A stretch of 64,000 nt of DNA from Girardinichthys multiradiatus (taxonomy: Eukaryota; Chordata; Actinopteri; Cyprinodontiformes; Goodeidae), in the NCBI RefSeq assembly GCF_021462225.1, contig NC_061817.1, forward strand, positions 12,825,204 through 12,889,203. Direction: 5' to 3'. The position numbers and the translations under genes are program-made. Numbering within the stretch: position 1 is the first letter of the stretch; the number at the start of each line of letters is the position of its first letter. Below are positions 1-11,379 of this stretch, one piece after another. Below the pieces are notes generated by a model that did not search any database, was not told the origin of the DNA, and saw nothing but the letters and a program-made list of their open reading frames with translations.

Positions 1-717
1 AAATGTCTGTGTTGTAAAATCTCAGAATAACCTTATGTTTAAAAGGTTTGGGGTCTGTTTTTACCATCATTTAGTATTTTGTACCTAAACCGAGTTAAAA
101 AGCATAGTAAAAGCGAAGCGCTTCTGTGATGCTTTTAAATCAGCTTCCCTGCTTGCTTGGATTAATGTAGGAAGACATCAAACGGTCAGAAAATAGAGAT
201 GCTGTATAAAGGTAAGATAAAGTAAGTTTATTTCTATAGCACTTTTCAGTACGAGACACTAAACGCAATAAAAAATTGTATTGCATAGTTATGACTTCTG
301 TGTTTCTGTAACTAAAAAAAACTATGAATCTGTGTGGATGAAAAAGAAAAACAGAGCATAGTCAAATATTTCAGAGACTTGGGCTTTACAGCCCAGAATC
401 TTCATCACAGGTGACAGATAGCAGTTGCAAAATTTCAGCAATCTGACCAAAAGGGATCAAAGAGAAAAGAAAGACATTTAAGCTCCTGTTCTGATTTGGG
501 GGATGATGGCACTCCTTTGGCCAACCTTGTGTGTGTATCTCTGTATGTGGTGGGATTCAGTCATGTTGCGACCTTAAATTGAAGAGGCCATCAGAAGACC
601 ACCAGCAGCAGAGGGATCAGACACGTTTCAGCCTCAGTAATCATCCACAGGGTCACCAGAGGATGACTGGGGTCACACTGGCAACCGGGAGGGAATCTAT
701 TATCTCACATTTAACAA

Positions 718-769
<52 letters not shown>

Positions 770-1694
770 ACCTTCAACATTTCAACCTTGGGCTTACTGT
801 TGTAAAATTATACAAAAGGTTGTTATTTGGAGGGGATAACAGAAGAACGATGGGCATTCAATTACATGGTAAATAGTGATTGAGGCTCATTTTACATCCA
901 CTCTAAAGCAGGTTATGTTAGACCATAACTGGTAAATTGACACTGATTACACCAATAACAGTTATTTTACTCATTAAGCTACAGTCACTTTACTAAAGAA
1001 TTTCTCAATAAATCCTTGATACCCAAGGGTTATAACAATGAATTCTGGTATCTTGTATGAATCTTGAGGAGTTATGACACAAATCACTGAAATAACACCA
1101 TGATTGTCGAATTATATTTTAACTGTTACCACAGACACACTAATTATGTCATTTAAATCAAGATCAGTCATTATATAAACTGAAAAATAAACGTATAAAT
1201 TAAAATGCAACAAAAAGAACTTAGAGAGACAGTGGAAAGATACCCATCGCCAAACACAAGTTAGATACAATAATTATTCCCATAATTGTAGAATGTCTCA
1301 ATATCAACAAAGCAACAAAACAGGATAAGAAAGTGCACTATTAAGGAATTATTATAAAATGAATATGATGATATAATGATTCACTGACCAAAATCTTTTT
1401 AAAAAGTTCTATTCCACAGTCTAACAGTACAGAAACAATTTAAAACGATTTAGAAAATAATGGTTTCATTGTACTGAACAACAAAAAATTTAAATAGAAC
1501 ACAGTATCATTAAACACCACGATCCCCACCAAGCAATAGTAAAACACATTTGGCCCTCTAAATTGCTTTCCATGTGCAGTAAAGCAGTTTCCAAGATCTC
1601 TAAGACTGTTGGAACATCACACAGGGCTCTGTGAGAACATCCCAAAACAAAATCAACAAAATCCCAAAAACACAGATCCGTATGAGCTTAGGCT
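1..1694. other. AT-rich stretch, no gene seen
   Basis: No open frame here resembles a protein I know. Around 218-265 there is a short segment of the 'tttatttctatagcac' type often found at fish LINE 3' ends, too short to classify. A CA microsatellite lies at 719-766. The rest is AT-rich sequence without recognisable structure. Confidence 0.6.
719..766. repeat. (CA)24 microsatellite
   Basis: Uninterrupted CA dinucleotide repeat read directly from the sequence, about 24 units. It explains the run of Thr-His codons in an otherwise meaningless forward frame across it. Confidence 0.97.
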
Positions 1695-2435
1695 TTCAAT
1701 TCAATTCACTTTATTTATATAGCACCAATTCACAACACATGTCTCAAGGCACTTCACAACAGTCAGGTACATACATTCCAATTAATCCTAATCATTAAAC
1801 AGTGCAGTAAGAGTTAGTTATTTATTCAATTTGGATAAAAAGTTCTTCTGTCTATGGAGACCCAGCAGATTGCATCCAGTCAGAGATTTGTAGCATTCAC
1901 TCCTCCTGGATGAGCATGTAGAGACAGTGGACAGTCACTGGTGTTGACTTTGCAGCAATCCCTCATACTGAGCATGCATGTAGCGACAGTGGAGAGGAAA
2001 AACTCCCTTTTAACAGGAAGAAACCTCCAGCAGAACCAGGCTCAGTGTGAGCGGCCATCTGCAACGACCGACTGGGGGTTTGAGAGAACAGAGCAGAGAC
2101 ACAAAGAGAACAAAGAAGCACTGATCCAGGAGTACTTTCTATGGGAAGGAAAAGTAAATGTTAGTGGATGTAGCTCCTTTAGTCGTTTCACCTATAAAGA
2201 AAGAACAGATAAACTCTGAGCCAGTTTTCAAGGTTAGTCTGAAAGAGAGCATATATAATTAGTTACAGTAAAAGCTCAGTCAATTGCTATGTCTAGGAGA
2301 GAGAAAGGGTTAAACACTAAAAGACAGGGCTATGTGGATCATCTGTAGAGGGTGAGCATTAAGTTGTTGCCAGCAGAAGCTTGGACAATGCCCCTCTCCA
2401 GAAAGGTTTCACAGGTAGACACAGAGCCAGGCTTT
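1695..2435 (-). mobile_element. LINE 3' end (5'-truncated copy)
   Basis: On the minus strand this segment ends in a tandem gaatt-type tail after 'tatataaataaa', the usual 3' end of a common fish LINE. It is closely similar, block by block, to the 3' part of the longer LINE at 41752-47070: shared blocks include the 'tcctcctggatgagcatg', 'gagaggaaaaactccc' and 'cagcagaaccaggctcag' segments. It holds only 3' untranslated sequence and no part of the reverse transcriptase, so it is a 5'-truncated insertion. The exact 5' break near 2435 is approximate. Confidence 0.75.
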
Positions 2436-4493
2436 GAAGACTGAGATTGATTTTCAAGGATTGTTTTGCAACTTTTGTAAAGCTTTATTATATACAACTA
2501 GTCCCTGTTTATACAATTTCTATCTTGTCCTTCTCCACCTCCTTCTCCCTATCCCCCTCTCTCCTCTTTGCTAAATATAATGGCATGCTCACTCATTCAT
2601 ACTCTGACGTTTTTTTGCATTTAAGATGCAGCCTAAAAACTTAACAACTTTTCCCATGCACTATTTGGAGGTGCATGCGCTTCCCCCCTACCAGTAAAAC
2701 ACATCTTGATCTTGATGTGCAATGAGTCCAAGCAAGACATGTTCTTTTTATTTAGTTGTGTTTGCATTGAGGTTGTGGATTATTAGTTGGCTGAATATAG
2801 CCACAGTTTCTAGAGAAGTTCAAGCATACCATGGGGGTGATTGGGTTGTACCTTTGGCATGTGGCCAGCATTGCCAGTCCTCCTTCAAATTCTTCAAATA
2901 ACTGAGCCCTGTTGCGGATCACATGTCATGGATCAGCTACCATTGCTGCTGTCAGGTTCCTTCACTCGGTACCCAAATAATGAACCGAAGAGGATCAGAG
3001 CTGCCTGGATCAGAGCTGGAAAACTGACGAGGGACAGATGGGCTGGTCCCACCTAGCACAGCCAGTTGTGATCGGAGGACTATTCAGCAAACGGCTTCGA
3101 ACAAGAAACCTCTGAATTCACAAGAGAAAAGATGTCAGAGGTTGGAAAGTCTGACAGATGAAGGAGAATGTTGAAGCATCTAATGTGAAAAGATTGCCAA
3201 AGAAAAGGTTGTTGCTACTGTTGCTAAATGGATCAGGGCTTAACTGTTAAGAACACTTCCTTAATGCAAAAGATAGATTTCTGCAGTTATTGTTCATAAT
3301 TTAAAATATTAAATTATTATTTTTCTTATTAATAATAGTAATCCGAAATTTTTATTATTATTAAAATAAGATAAATTACACGCGATATATTTAAATAAAT
3401 GTTTCTCTAAAGATTCTGAAATAAAGTAAAAAAAAAAAAATAACCCACCAGGTAGTGTCTTCAGATTTTGAATCATCCTTTGTGTCTGCTGCTGCTGCTG
3501 CTCCATGCTGCTCACTTCGTAGAGAGTCCAAAATAGTTCATTCTGTAGAAGTTAAAGCAGTTAAACGACTGCATTTTTTGTTTTATACATCCAGATATTT
3601 TCATGTTTGGCTCTACAATGGGTGAGTTCACTGAGTGCAGCGAAGCTATGTTTGTTGTTTAATTTGATGCATTTAATATTTAATTGCTCGGTTTATAATA
3701 CCTTAGTTAACCCAGTAATTGATGTAATTGGTCTAATCTAAACAACTGCTAATATATGCGTGTATTTATTAATACAGCAAGATCCAGTCCATCTTTAGTG
3801 AATTATTTTGAAAATCCAGATGTTGTGCTCATTCTGTTTCCTGGTGGTATGGTATAATTCATGCTGATTGACTCCAGCAAAAATAGACTCTGGTCAAATT
3901 AGATGGTTGTCCGCAGGCCGCAGCACTTGTGCTCTGCCATCTGATGACAGCTGACTTTCTTCTCCAGATTCTGCTGAGTCTCTCTGCGATAGTGACCGAA
4001 ATATATCTAAAGAAATATCAGATTCTTCGCTGTCTGCGTTGTCAGCCATTGTTGCAGTCAATTTACGTGCGGGGTTCCCCTCATAAAAGATTGCAAAGGA
4101 GTAGTCAGGAAATGCCTTTTTAGTGAAATTTATGACCATATATCTTAACTGTTCATTTCAGTGGCATGAATTTACGTTTTAAAAATATTTTATCAATGTT
4201 TCCCTTCCAGAAATGTAATTGGATTTATCATGAAAATTCACTGTCACAGGCACTTTAATGTTGTGAAATGGGCTTAGTCTGGCATGACGGAGGCCTATGA
4301 GGCCCAGTTTCCACTGATTATATAATTTCAGCGTTCCTACGTTATACGCTGCCTTGGTAAAAAGTCCTTTTCTTCATAATCACACAGAACAAGTATTAAT
4401 ATGTATGAGAAGCTCAGATCCCCCCAAACGTTACAGGGATTATGAGTTACAAGAGCTTTGGGCAGCCATGGCTAATGAGAGACTCAAATGTGC
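2436..4493. other. No gene recognised; weak open frames only
   Basis: Contains a short CTG run near 3489-3508. A minus-strand frame ending at 3894 has an acidic, serine-rich stretch starting with MADNAD near 4051; such acidic starts occur in transposase first exons, but I cannot assign it. A plus-strand frame from 4354 ends in the LTR at 4494 and reads a charged segment with DPPKRYRDYE. I see no splice or domain support for either. Confidence 0.4.
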
Positions 4494-5233
4494 TGTCATA
4501 TTGAGTTTAAAGGATTTGACCCACATGCAGAAAGCAATTCAGGAGACGGCATTGTTCGGTAAAGTGTTTATTTACAACTGGGTGAATAATGCAGGGAACT
4601 GGAACCAATGCAAACTGTAGAAATAAACAAGAAGGTAAGCAGGGATAACTCTGGGGCTGAACTCATGAAAATAATAAATCTGTCTTACAAAGAATGGTGG
4701 AGGGATCCGCCAGAGGGGGAGGGGAGAAACCAAGTGGTTGTTTGCCAGTGAGATTGAAGTTGGTGGATATGGTAAGCCAGGAGAGTTTGTTATCCACGAG
4801 GTGCGATGGAGGGAGGAGGGTGGACAGGGTTCGCAGATGGAGGTCCGAGGTACGCAGGAATCAAGAGGCTGCCAGCCGGCGTGATCCAACGAAGTCATGA
4901 GAGACTTGAGTCTTTGTTCATAGAATTGGATTGCTTCCTTCCAGAAGACGGTTTATCCAGACAGGATTCAATGCAAGGCAAAATCAGGTTCAGGAAACCT
5001 GCAGGATACAAAGACAAAGTTACTCAGTGTACAAGGCAAAGGTAACATGGCTGAGTAGTACCACTAAGGGCAACACTCTGGCAGTGAGTTGCTTGCAGCC
5101 TCCTCCTTAAATAGTCCTCTGCAGATAATCAGGGGAATAGCGGACACCTGTCACCTCTCCTCCAGATTCCACGCCATCTAGGGGCTGAGCACAGTAAAAG
5201 CACCAACAGACACACAGAGCACAGATCCTGACA
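4494..5233 (-). mobile_element. Solo LTR with 5-bp target duplication
   Basis: The unit begins TGTCATA and ends CCTGACA, that is TG...CA, and is flanked on both sides by the same 5 bp, TGTGC (4489-4493 and 5234-5238). In minus orientation it carries a TATTTAAG box about 125-130 bases from its start and an AATAAA signal near its end, the order expected of an LTR. No internal retroviral-type genes accompany it, so it is a solo LTR left by recombination between two LTRs. The family is not identified; its 5' end (TGTCAGGATC) matches that of the LTR at 19070-19692. Confidence 0.82.
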
Positions 5234-5238
5234 TGTGC

Positions 5239-5849
5239 GACCACAAAGTAGCAAACCATGCCTGCAAACAAAGAGGTCCTAAATTTGTTGTCCAACATCG
5301 CAAACACTCCACTGTGAAACTAATTTAATGGCTGAGCCTTGTCCGTGTTGCTGGGAGAGACTTTGATAGAACGAGCACTTCTAATGACACGAATCCATTA
5401 CCAGAGTCTGCCAGTGCATCTCAATGCTTGGACATCACTCAGGAGGAGACACAAATCACTGAGCACTCTCACAACAAGTGTCAGATGCCTGGCCTGCAAG
5501 ATTCATACATTAAATGAATTATCTCTAAATGAAATGAAGGGTTCAATTTAATTTTTTTTCCTGATCAAAAGAACATAAAGCATGCAAAAAGAACTGTTTG
5601 TACTGAGCAATCCTTTTTTTTTTTTTGAACATTCTTTATTTAAGTATATGCGTTATTATGAACCCAACATATATGCATCCATACATATTTACCTGCACAC
5701 ACATAATACAACAGAAAAAAGAAAACAAACAAACAAAACGGATTAGTGTCTTGGCAAACAGTTAACATCCATTTAAGCAATCGAAATCGATCAAAATGGC
5801 CCTTATGGACTCACATGACGGGTGGGTGAACCCACCCAGCGTCTTCCAT
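5239..5849. other. Spacer between LTR and LINE, no gene seen
   Basis: AT-rich spacer with a T-homopolymer near 5615-5627. No protein of note is encoded. The start of the downstream LINE frame at 5796 lies here, but the residues before about 5850 do not look like LINE sequence. Confidence 0.5.
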
Positions 5850-7859
5850 AAAGAGAAGAAAGAAAAAAAAAGGACGAAACCCACAGAAGGGACTAACACA
5901 ACTTCTACTACCAACAGTCTGGACGAGTACACAGAGGCTGTGACTTCCTACATCAGCTTCTGTGAGGACAGCTGTGTACCATCATGCACCAGGGTGAGTT
6001 ACAACAACGACAAACCCTGGTTCACAGCTAAACTCAGAAGGTTAAGACTGGATAAGGAAGAGGCCTTCAGGAGTGGGGACAAAGACATATACAGAGAGAC
6101 GAAGTACAAGTTTGGCAAGGCGGTGAAAGAGGCCAAACGACTGTACTCTGAGAAGCTCCAAAACCAGTTCTCAGCCAACGACTCTGCGTCTGTCTGGAAA
6201 GGGCTCAAACAAATCACCAACTACAAGCCGAAAGCCCCCCACTCCATCAACGACCGACGCCTCGCCAACGACCTGAACGAGTTCTACTGTCGCTTTGAAA
6301 GACAAAGGGACAGTCCTGCAACCATCCCCCACGACGCCCCCCAACAGCTGCAGCCAAAATCCACCACCCCCACCTCCCCAACCTCAAGAGGGGCCTTGGC
6401 ACCTCCAACCCCCACCCTGAAGTTCACCCCCACCAGCCCCCTACCCACGCCGAGGACGGCTCTTTCCATCCAGGAGAGGGACGTCAACAAACTCTTCAGG
6501 AGACAGAACCCCCGGAAAGCTGCTGGTCCGGATTCTGTCTCACCAGCCAGCCTGAAGCACTGCGCTGATCAGCTGTCTCCAGTCTTCACAGACATTTTTA
6601 ACACCTCACTGGAGACATGTCATGTGCCAGCCTGCTTCAAGTCCTCCACCATCGTCCCTGTTCCCAAGAAGCCAAGGACCACAGGGCTTAATGACTTCAG
6701 ACCCGTCGCCCTGACCTCTGTGGTGATGAAGTCCTTTGAGCGCCTTGTGCTCTCACACCTAAAAGACATCACCAACCCCCTCCTGGACCCCCTGCAGTTT
6801 GCCTACAGAGCCAACAGGTCTGTAGATGATGCAGTCAACCTAGCCCTTCACTTCATCCTCCGGCACCTGGACTCCACAGGAACCTATGCCAGGATCCTGT
6901 TTGTGGATTTCAGCTCTGCCTTCAACACCATCGTCCCAGTTCTGCTACAGGAGAAGCTCTCCCAGCTGAGTGTGCCCGACTCCACCTGCAGGTGGATCAC
7001 TGACTTCCTGTCTGACAGGAAGCAGCGCGTGAGGCTGGGGAAGCACGTCTCTGACTCCCTGACCATCAGCACCGGTTCCCCCCAAGGCTGTGTTCTCTCT
7101 CCTCTGCTCTTCTCCCTGTACACCAACAGCTGCACCTCCAGTCACCAGTCTGTCAAGCTTCTGAAGTTTGCGGACGACACCACCCTGATCGGACTCATCT
7201 CTGATGGTGACGAGTCCGCGTATAGACGGGAGGTGGACCATCTGTTGGACTGGTGCAGCCAGAACAACCTTGAGCTCAACGCTCTAAAGACAGTGGAGAT
7301 GGTTGTGGACTTCAGGCAGAACCCAGCCCCACCTGCCCCCATCACCCTCTGTGACTCCACAATTGACACTGTGGAATCTTTCCGCTTCCTGGGAACCATC
7401 ATCTCCCAGGATCTCAAGTGGGAGCCAAACATCAGCTCCCTCATCAAGAAAGCCCAGCAGAGGATGTTCTTCCTGCGGCAGCTGAAGAAATTCAACCTGC
7501 CAAAGACTATGATGGTGCACGTCTACACAGCCATCATTGAGTCCATCCTCACCTCCTCCATCACCATCTGGTACGCTGCTGCTACAGCCAAGGATAAGGG
7601 CAGGCTGCAGCGTGTCATTCGGTCTGCTGAGAAGGTGATTGGCTGCAGTCTACTGTCGCTCCAGGAACTGTACACCTCCAGGACCCTGAAACGGGCAGGG
7701 AAGATTCTGGCTGATCCCTCCCACCCTGGTCACAGACTCTTTGAGACTCTCCCCTCTGGCAGGAGGCTGCGGTCCATCCGGACCAAAACCTCACGCCACA
7801 AGAACAATTTTTTCCCATCTGCCACCAACCTGGTTAACAAAGCCCGGAAACCACCCTGA
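5796..7859 (+). CDS. LINE reverse transcriptase, open frame
   Basis: An uninterrupted 687-codon frame. From about residue 35 it reads as LINE polymerase: a charged pre-RT region, a proline-rich insert near residues 170-220, then the RT palm and fingers. Visible motifs are FRPVALT (near 300), FSSAFNT with the first catalytic Asp just before it (near 371), GSPQGCVLSP and the active-site FADD (458-461), followed by the LINE thumb and C-terminal region. This would copy its own RNA at a nicked target, but the endonuclease is missing, so the copy cannot move alone. The first ATG is simply the first in the frame; the true protein begins far upstream in complete elements. The lack of any stop suggests recent insertion. 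FSSAFNT matches Rex1 elements of fish; L2/Maui is the alternative clade. Confidence 0.85.
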   Translation: MALMDSHDGWVNPPSVFHKEKKEKKRTKPTEGTNTTSTTNSLDEYTEAVTSYISFCEDSCVPSCTRVSYNNDKPWFTAKLRRLRLDKEEAFRSGDKDIYRETKYKFGKAVKEAKRLYSEKLQNQFSANDSASVWKGLKQITNYKPKAPHSINDRRLANDLNEFYCRFERQRDSPATIPHDAPQQLQPKSTTPTSPTSRGALAPPTPTLKFTPTSPLPTPRTALSIQERDVNKLFRRQNPRKAAGPDSVSPASLKHCADQLSPVFTDIFNTSLETCHVPACFKSSTIVPVPKKPRTTGLNDFRPVALTSVVMKSFERLVLSHLKDITNPLLDPLQFAYRANRSVDDAVNLALHFILRHLDSTGTYARILFVDFSSAFNTIVPVLLQEKLSQLSVPDSTCRWITDFLSDRKQRVRLGKHVSDSLTISTGSPQGCVLSPLLFSLYTNSCTSSHQSVKLLKFADDTTLIGLISDGDESAYRREVDHLLDWCSQNNLELNALKTVEMVVDFRQNPAPPAPITLCDSTIDTVESFRFLGTIISQDLKWEPNISSLIKKAQQRMFFLRQLKKFNLPKTMMVHVYTAIIESILTSSITIWYAAATAKDKGRLQRVIRSAEKVIGCSLLSLQELYTSRTLKRAGKILADPSHPGHRLFETLPSGRRLRSIRTKTSRHKNNFFPSATNLVNKARKPP

Positions 7860-8190
7860 CACTCTCCCTTTCCCCCATACCCCCCCTGTTTTTGCTGACA
7901 GGACACCTGTAACCTGCAACTCTATGCGTTACATTAATGTTCAGCATGGACTCCTGCTTTACTTGCACTGCCATACTTGCACAATGATAACCTGCACTGT
8001 TGTATTGCTCTTGCATCTTATACTGCTCTATATTTACTCTCACTCACTTAAAACTGTGCACATATATTTATATTATATTGTAGATATGTTTATACAGTTT
8101 AATTTGTATTGTATTGCACCGACTACGCCAAAACAAATTCCTTGTATGTCCAAAAACGTACTTGGCAATAAAGCTTTTCTGATTCTGATT
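5850..8190 (+). mobile_element. Rex1/L2-group LINE, 5'-truncated
   Basis: A non-LTR retrotransposon that keeps its complete reverse transcriptase region and 3' untranslated end but lacks the apurinic endonuclease normally upstream. The 3' end carries 'caataaagctt' followed by short GATTCT-type repeats (8177-8190), a typical tail for CR1/L2/Rex1-type LINEs. The 5' break is only approximate. A minus-strand fragment of a related element lies at 57469-58365. Confidence 0.85.
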
Positions 8191-8432
8191 AGAACCCACA
8201 ACATCTTCATCTGTGTGACCATCCAAAGTGGGAGATAGCTGGGGTCCATACTCTCAGAAAAACGTCCATTTTTACTTGAAGTGTTGCCGTTATCCTTATG
8301 TTTTAAATCTCACCAATGCTTTTCATATTTAGCCTTCATTTTCAAAGTTTTGTTGAAGTCCAGGGCCCATTTAATTCCATATTTTTTTAATTAATGTAAC
8401 TCATGAAGTTTTTTTTGTTTTGTTTTTTTCTA

Positions 8433-8797
8433 GGGCTGCACGGTGGGGCAGTTGGTAGCACTGTTGCCTTGCAGCAAGAAGGTCCTGGGTTTGATTCCCA
8501 GCCGGGGGTCTTTCTGCATGGAGTTTGCATGTTCTCCCCGTGTATGCGTGGGTTCTCACCGGGTACTCCGGCTTCCTCCCACAGTCCAAAGACATGCCTG
8601 TTAGGTTAATTGGTAACTCTAAATTGCCCTTAGGTGTATGAATGAGTGTGTGCATGGTTGTTTGTGTGTTGCCCTGCGATGGACTGGCGACCTGTCCAGG
8701 GTGTACTCCGCCTCTTGCCCATAGACTGCTGGAGATAGGCTCCAGCTCCCCTGCGACCCACTATGGAATAAGCGGTAGAAAATGACTGACTGACTGA
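8433..8797 (+). repeat. tRNA-headed SINE-like repeat
   Basis: The 5' part resembles a tRNA with a B-box-like 'ggtttgattcc' at 8488-8498, then a unique body (cctgcgatggactggcgacc region) and a 3' end 'ggaataagcggtagaaaatg' with GACT repeats. That end resembles the 3' tail of the RTE LINEs in this window, as expected for a SINE that borrows a LINE's machinery. A tgaag plus poly-T motif lies at 8404-8416 and again at 8795-8806, a likely target duplication, although 16 T-rich bases separate the first from the SINE head. Confidence 0.7.
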
Positions 8798-9680
8798 AGT
8801 TTTTTTATTTATGCCTCAGCTTTTTATGTTGATTACAATTATTAGGAACTTCGTATTAGTAATCCATGATTGTCTGTTTCCCTGGGGTATGAATATGATG
8901 TGACACAAAGGCCCATTTGGTCACTGGCTACTATGTTGGGCATAAACCCATATTTATCTTACCACTTCGCAAATGCCTCTTTTCCATTCATGGGTCCAGC
9001 ACCGCATTGCTCCACTCTACTTTGCTCTACTCTGCAAAAAACCAGTTGTGTCTTCAATCACCATCAGTGTCATGTGATGTGCAAAATAAAATATACACCC
9101 ACCATTGCACACCATGTCCATTTAAACCAGTGAGACCACCTATTCACCATAGCCTGAATATTATTTTTTTTAAGTATTCTGTTGCTGATTATTTTTTTAA
9201 ACGTCTGTTTATTGAGAACTTATCCAAGCGGGGCACCCCATCCCGCCAACAAGGTAGTAATACTATGTTCTCACAGTTGATGTCATTCATTTTATTAGAT
9301 AATGTCATGAGCGATTTCTGTCCCTGCATCGTTTGCTGCTCTAGGTTCTTTGTCCAAACTTGACAAAAGCTGCACGAAAACACAATCCTCATACTCTGTG
9401 TCGACGCTGACACGTTGAGTTACGTACGCTCGCAAGCAGGTGGACACACTCTCCCAACAGCGGAGAGAGAGCGGACAGAAAAACATGCCGCTAAAACCTG
9501 GAAAGCAGGCAAGGATATCTGCAGCTTTTAAAAGTGCAGAATTTCGTTTTGATGGCAGCACTTCCTCTCCTGCGAGCAGCAGCAGAGCTAACTCTCCTAC
9601 TCCTGGTACATATGGCAAAGGTACAAGTACACAAAATAGCCCAAGTGTTTCACAGCTTAAACAGGCTCCAATCATATATA
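8798..9680. other. No gene assigned; one unexplained plus-strand frame
   Basis: Mostly unremarkable DNA. From 9440 a frame runs into the transposon at 9681; it has an inner Met at 9485 and a Ser/Pro/Gly-rich low-complexity stretch. It could be a fragment of the hAT-like element whose terminus lies at 11281-11371, since the Tc1-like element separates the two, but I recognise no transposase motif. Confidence 0.35.
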
Positions 9681-11280
9681 CAGTACAGACCAAACGTTTG
9701 GACACACCTTCTCATTCAAAGAGTTTTCTTTATTTTCATGACTATGAATATTGTAGCTTCACACTGAAGGCATCAAAACTATGAATCAACACATGTGGAA
9801 TTATATACTGAACAAAAAAGTGTGAAACAACTGAAAATATGTCTTATATTCTAGTTTCTTCAAAGTAGCCACCTTTTGCTTTGATTACTGCTCCGCACAC
9901 TCTTGGCATTCTGTTGATGAGCTTCAAGAGGTAGTCACCTGAAATGGTTTTCCAACAGTCTTGAAGGAGTTCCCAGAGATGCTTAGCCCTTTTGCCTTCA
10001 CTCTGCGGTCCAGCTCACCCCAAACCATCTCGATTGGGTTCAGGTCCGGTGACTGTGGAGGCCAGGTCATCTGGCGCAGCACCCATCACTCTCCTTCTTG
10101 GTCAAATAGCCCTTACACAGCCTGGAGGTGTGTTTGGGGTCATTGTCCTGTTGAAAAATAAATGATGGTCCAACTAAACGCAAACCGGATGGAATAGCAT
10201 GCCGCTGCAAGATGCTGTGGTAGCCATACTGGTTCAGTATGCCTTCAATTTTGAATAAATCCCCAACAGTGTCACCAGCAAAGCACCCCCACACCATCAC
10301 ACCTCCTCCTCCATGCTTCACGGTGGGAACCAGGCATGTAGAGTCCATCCGTTCACCTCTTCTGCGCCGCACAAAGACACGGTGGTTGGAACCAAAGATC
10401 TCAAACTTGGACTCATCAGACCAAAGCACAGATTTCCACTGGTCTAATGTCCATTCCTTGTGTTCTTTAGCCCAAACAAGTCTCTTCTGCTTGTTGCCTG
10501 TCCTCAGCAGTGGTTTCCTAGCAGCTATTTTACCATGAAGGCCTGATTCACACAGTCTCCTCTTAACAGTTGTTCTAGAGATGTATCTGCTGCTAGAACT
10601 CTGTGTGGCATTGACCTGTTCTCTAATCTGAGCTGCTGTTAACCTGCGATTTCTGAGGCTGGTGACTAGGATGAACTTATCGTCCGCAGCAGAGGTGACT
10701 CTTGGTCTTCCTTTCCTTTCCTCACGTGAGCCAGTTTCTTTATAGCACTTGATGGTTTTTGCGACTGCACTCGGGGACACTTTCAAAGTTTTCCCAATTG
10801 TTCGGACTGACTGACCTTCATTTCTTAAAGTAATGATGGCCACTCGTTTTTCTTTACTTAGCTGCTTTTTTCTTGCCATAATACACATTCTAACAGTCTA
10901 TTCAGTAGGACTATCAGCTGTGTACTGTATCCACCTCCTGCACAACACAACTGATGGTCCCAGCCCCATTTATAAGGCTTGAAATCCCACTTATTAAACC
11001 TGACAGGGCACACCTGTGAAGTGAAAACCATTTCAGGTGACTACCTCTTGAAGCTCATCAACAGGATGCCAGGAGTGTGCGGAGCAGTAATCAAAGCAAA
11101 AGGTGGCTACTTTGAAGAACCTAGAATATAAGACATATTTTCAGTTGTTTCACACTTTTTTGTTCAGTATATAATTCCACATGTGTTAATTCATAGTTTT
11201 GATGCCTTCAGTGTGAAGCTACAATATTCATAGTCATGAAAATAAAGAAAACTCTTTGAATGAGAAGGTGTGTCCAAACT
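9681..11280 (-). mobile_element. Tc1-like element with ~245-bp inverted repeats
   Basis: The left end starts CAGTACAGACC directly after TA (9679-9680). The first ~245 bp recur inverted at about 11023-11280, ending at 'gtgtgtccaaact'. The outermost ~18 bp of the right repeat are missing, so the right terminus is truncated. The inverted repeats are long enough to include the sequence coding for the transposase C-terminus (rc of the 'gattactgctccgcacac' segment), so that stretch occurs twice. The transposase inside is broken. Confidence 0.88.
9860..10879 (-). pseudogene. Tc1-like transposase, frameshifted
   Basis: From the MARKKQLS start at 10879 the frame encodes the bipartite helix-turn-helix DNA-binding region (residues ~1-110, with a GRPRVTS linker), the conserved RKPLL and RLVWAKEH linker, the first catalytic Asp in WSDESKF, the GGGGVMVWG block and the second Asp in QQDNDPKHT. 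About 10090 a one-base loss ends this frame at 10067; the rest of the catalytic domain (WPP..SPDLNPIE) continues in another frame, with a second disruption before the C-terminus. The upstream Met at 10888 is less likely, because the family starts at MARKK. A cut-and-paste transposase that is now inactive. Confidence 0.87.
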
Positions 11281-11371
11281 TAAATCCTAGGGGGACACAC
11301 TGGAGGGGGTACCCGTGGTATAGCAAAATGGCTCAGGGGGTACCCAAGTCAAAAAAGGTTGGGAACCACTG
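11281..11371 (-). repeat. hAT-like terminal sequence
   Basis: Read on the minus strand this begins CAGTGGTTCCCAACC and continues with a 'gggtacccc' motif, the form of hAT (Charlie-type) transposon ends common in fish. The next 8 bp outward (11372-11379, ctttagaa) would be the target duplication, but I found no matching left copy. The Tc1-like element at 9681-11280 appears to have inserted just inside it. Confidence 0.55.
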
Positions 11372-11379
11372 CTTTAGAA

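Noticed and set aside
531..839. 102-codon frame with Thr-His repeats
   Set aside because: Produced by the CA microsatellite.
8433..8520. Functional tRNA gene
   Set aside because: Has a B-box-like motif but no cloverleaf that I can fold, and continues into a SINE body.
8403..8655. Small frames on both strands
   Set aside because: Lie in the SINE-like repeat; not protein coding.
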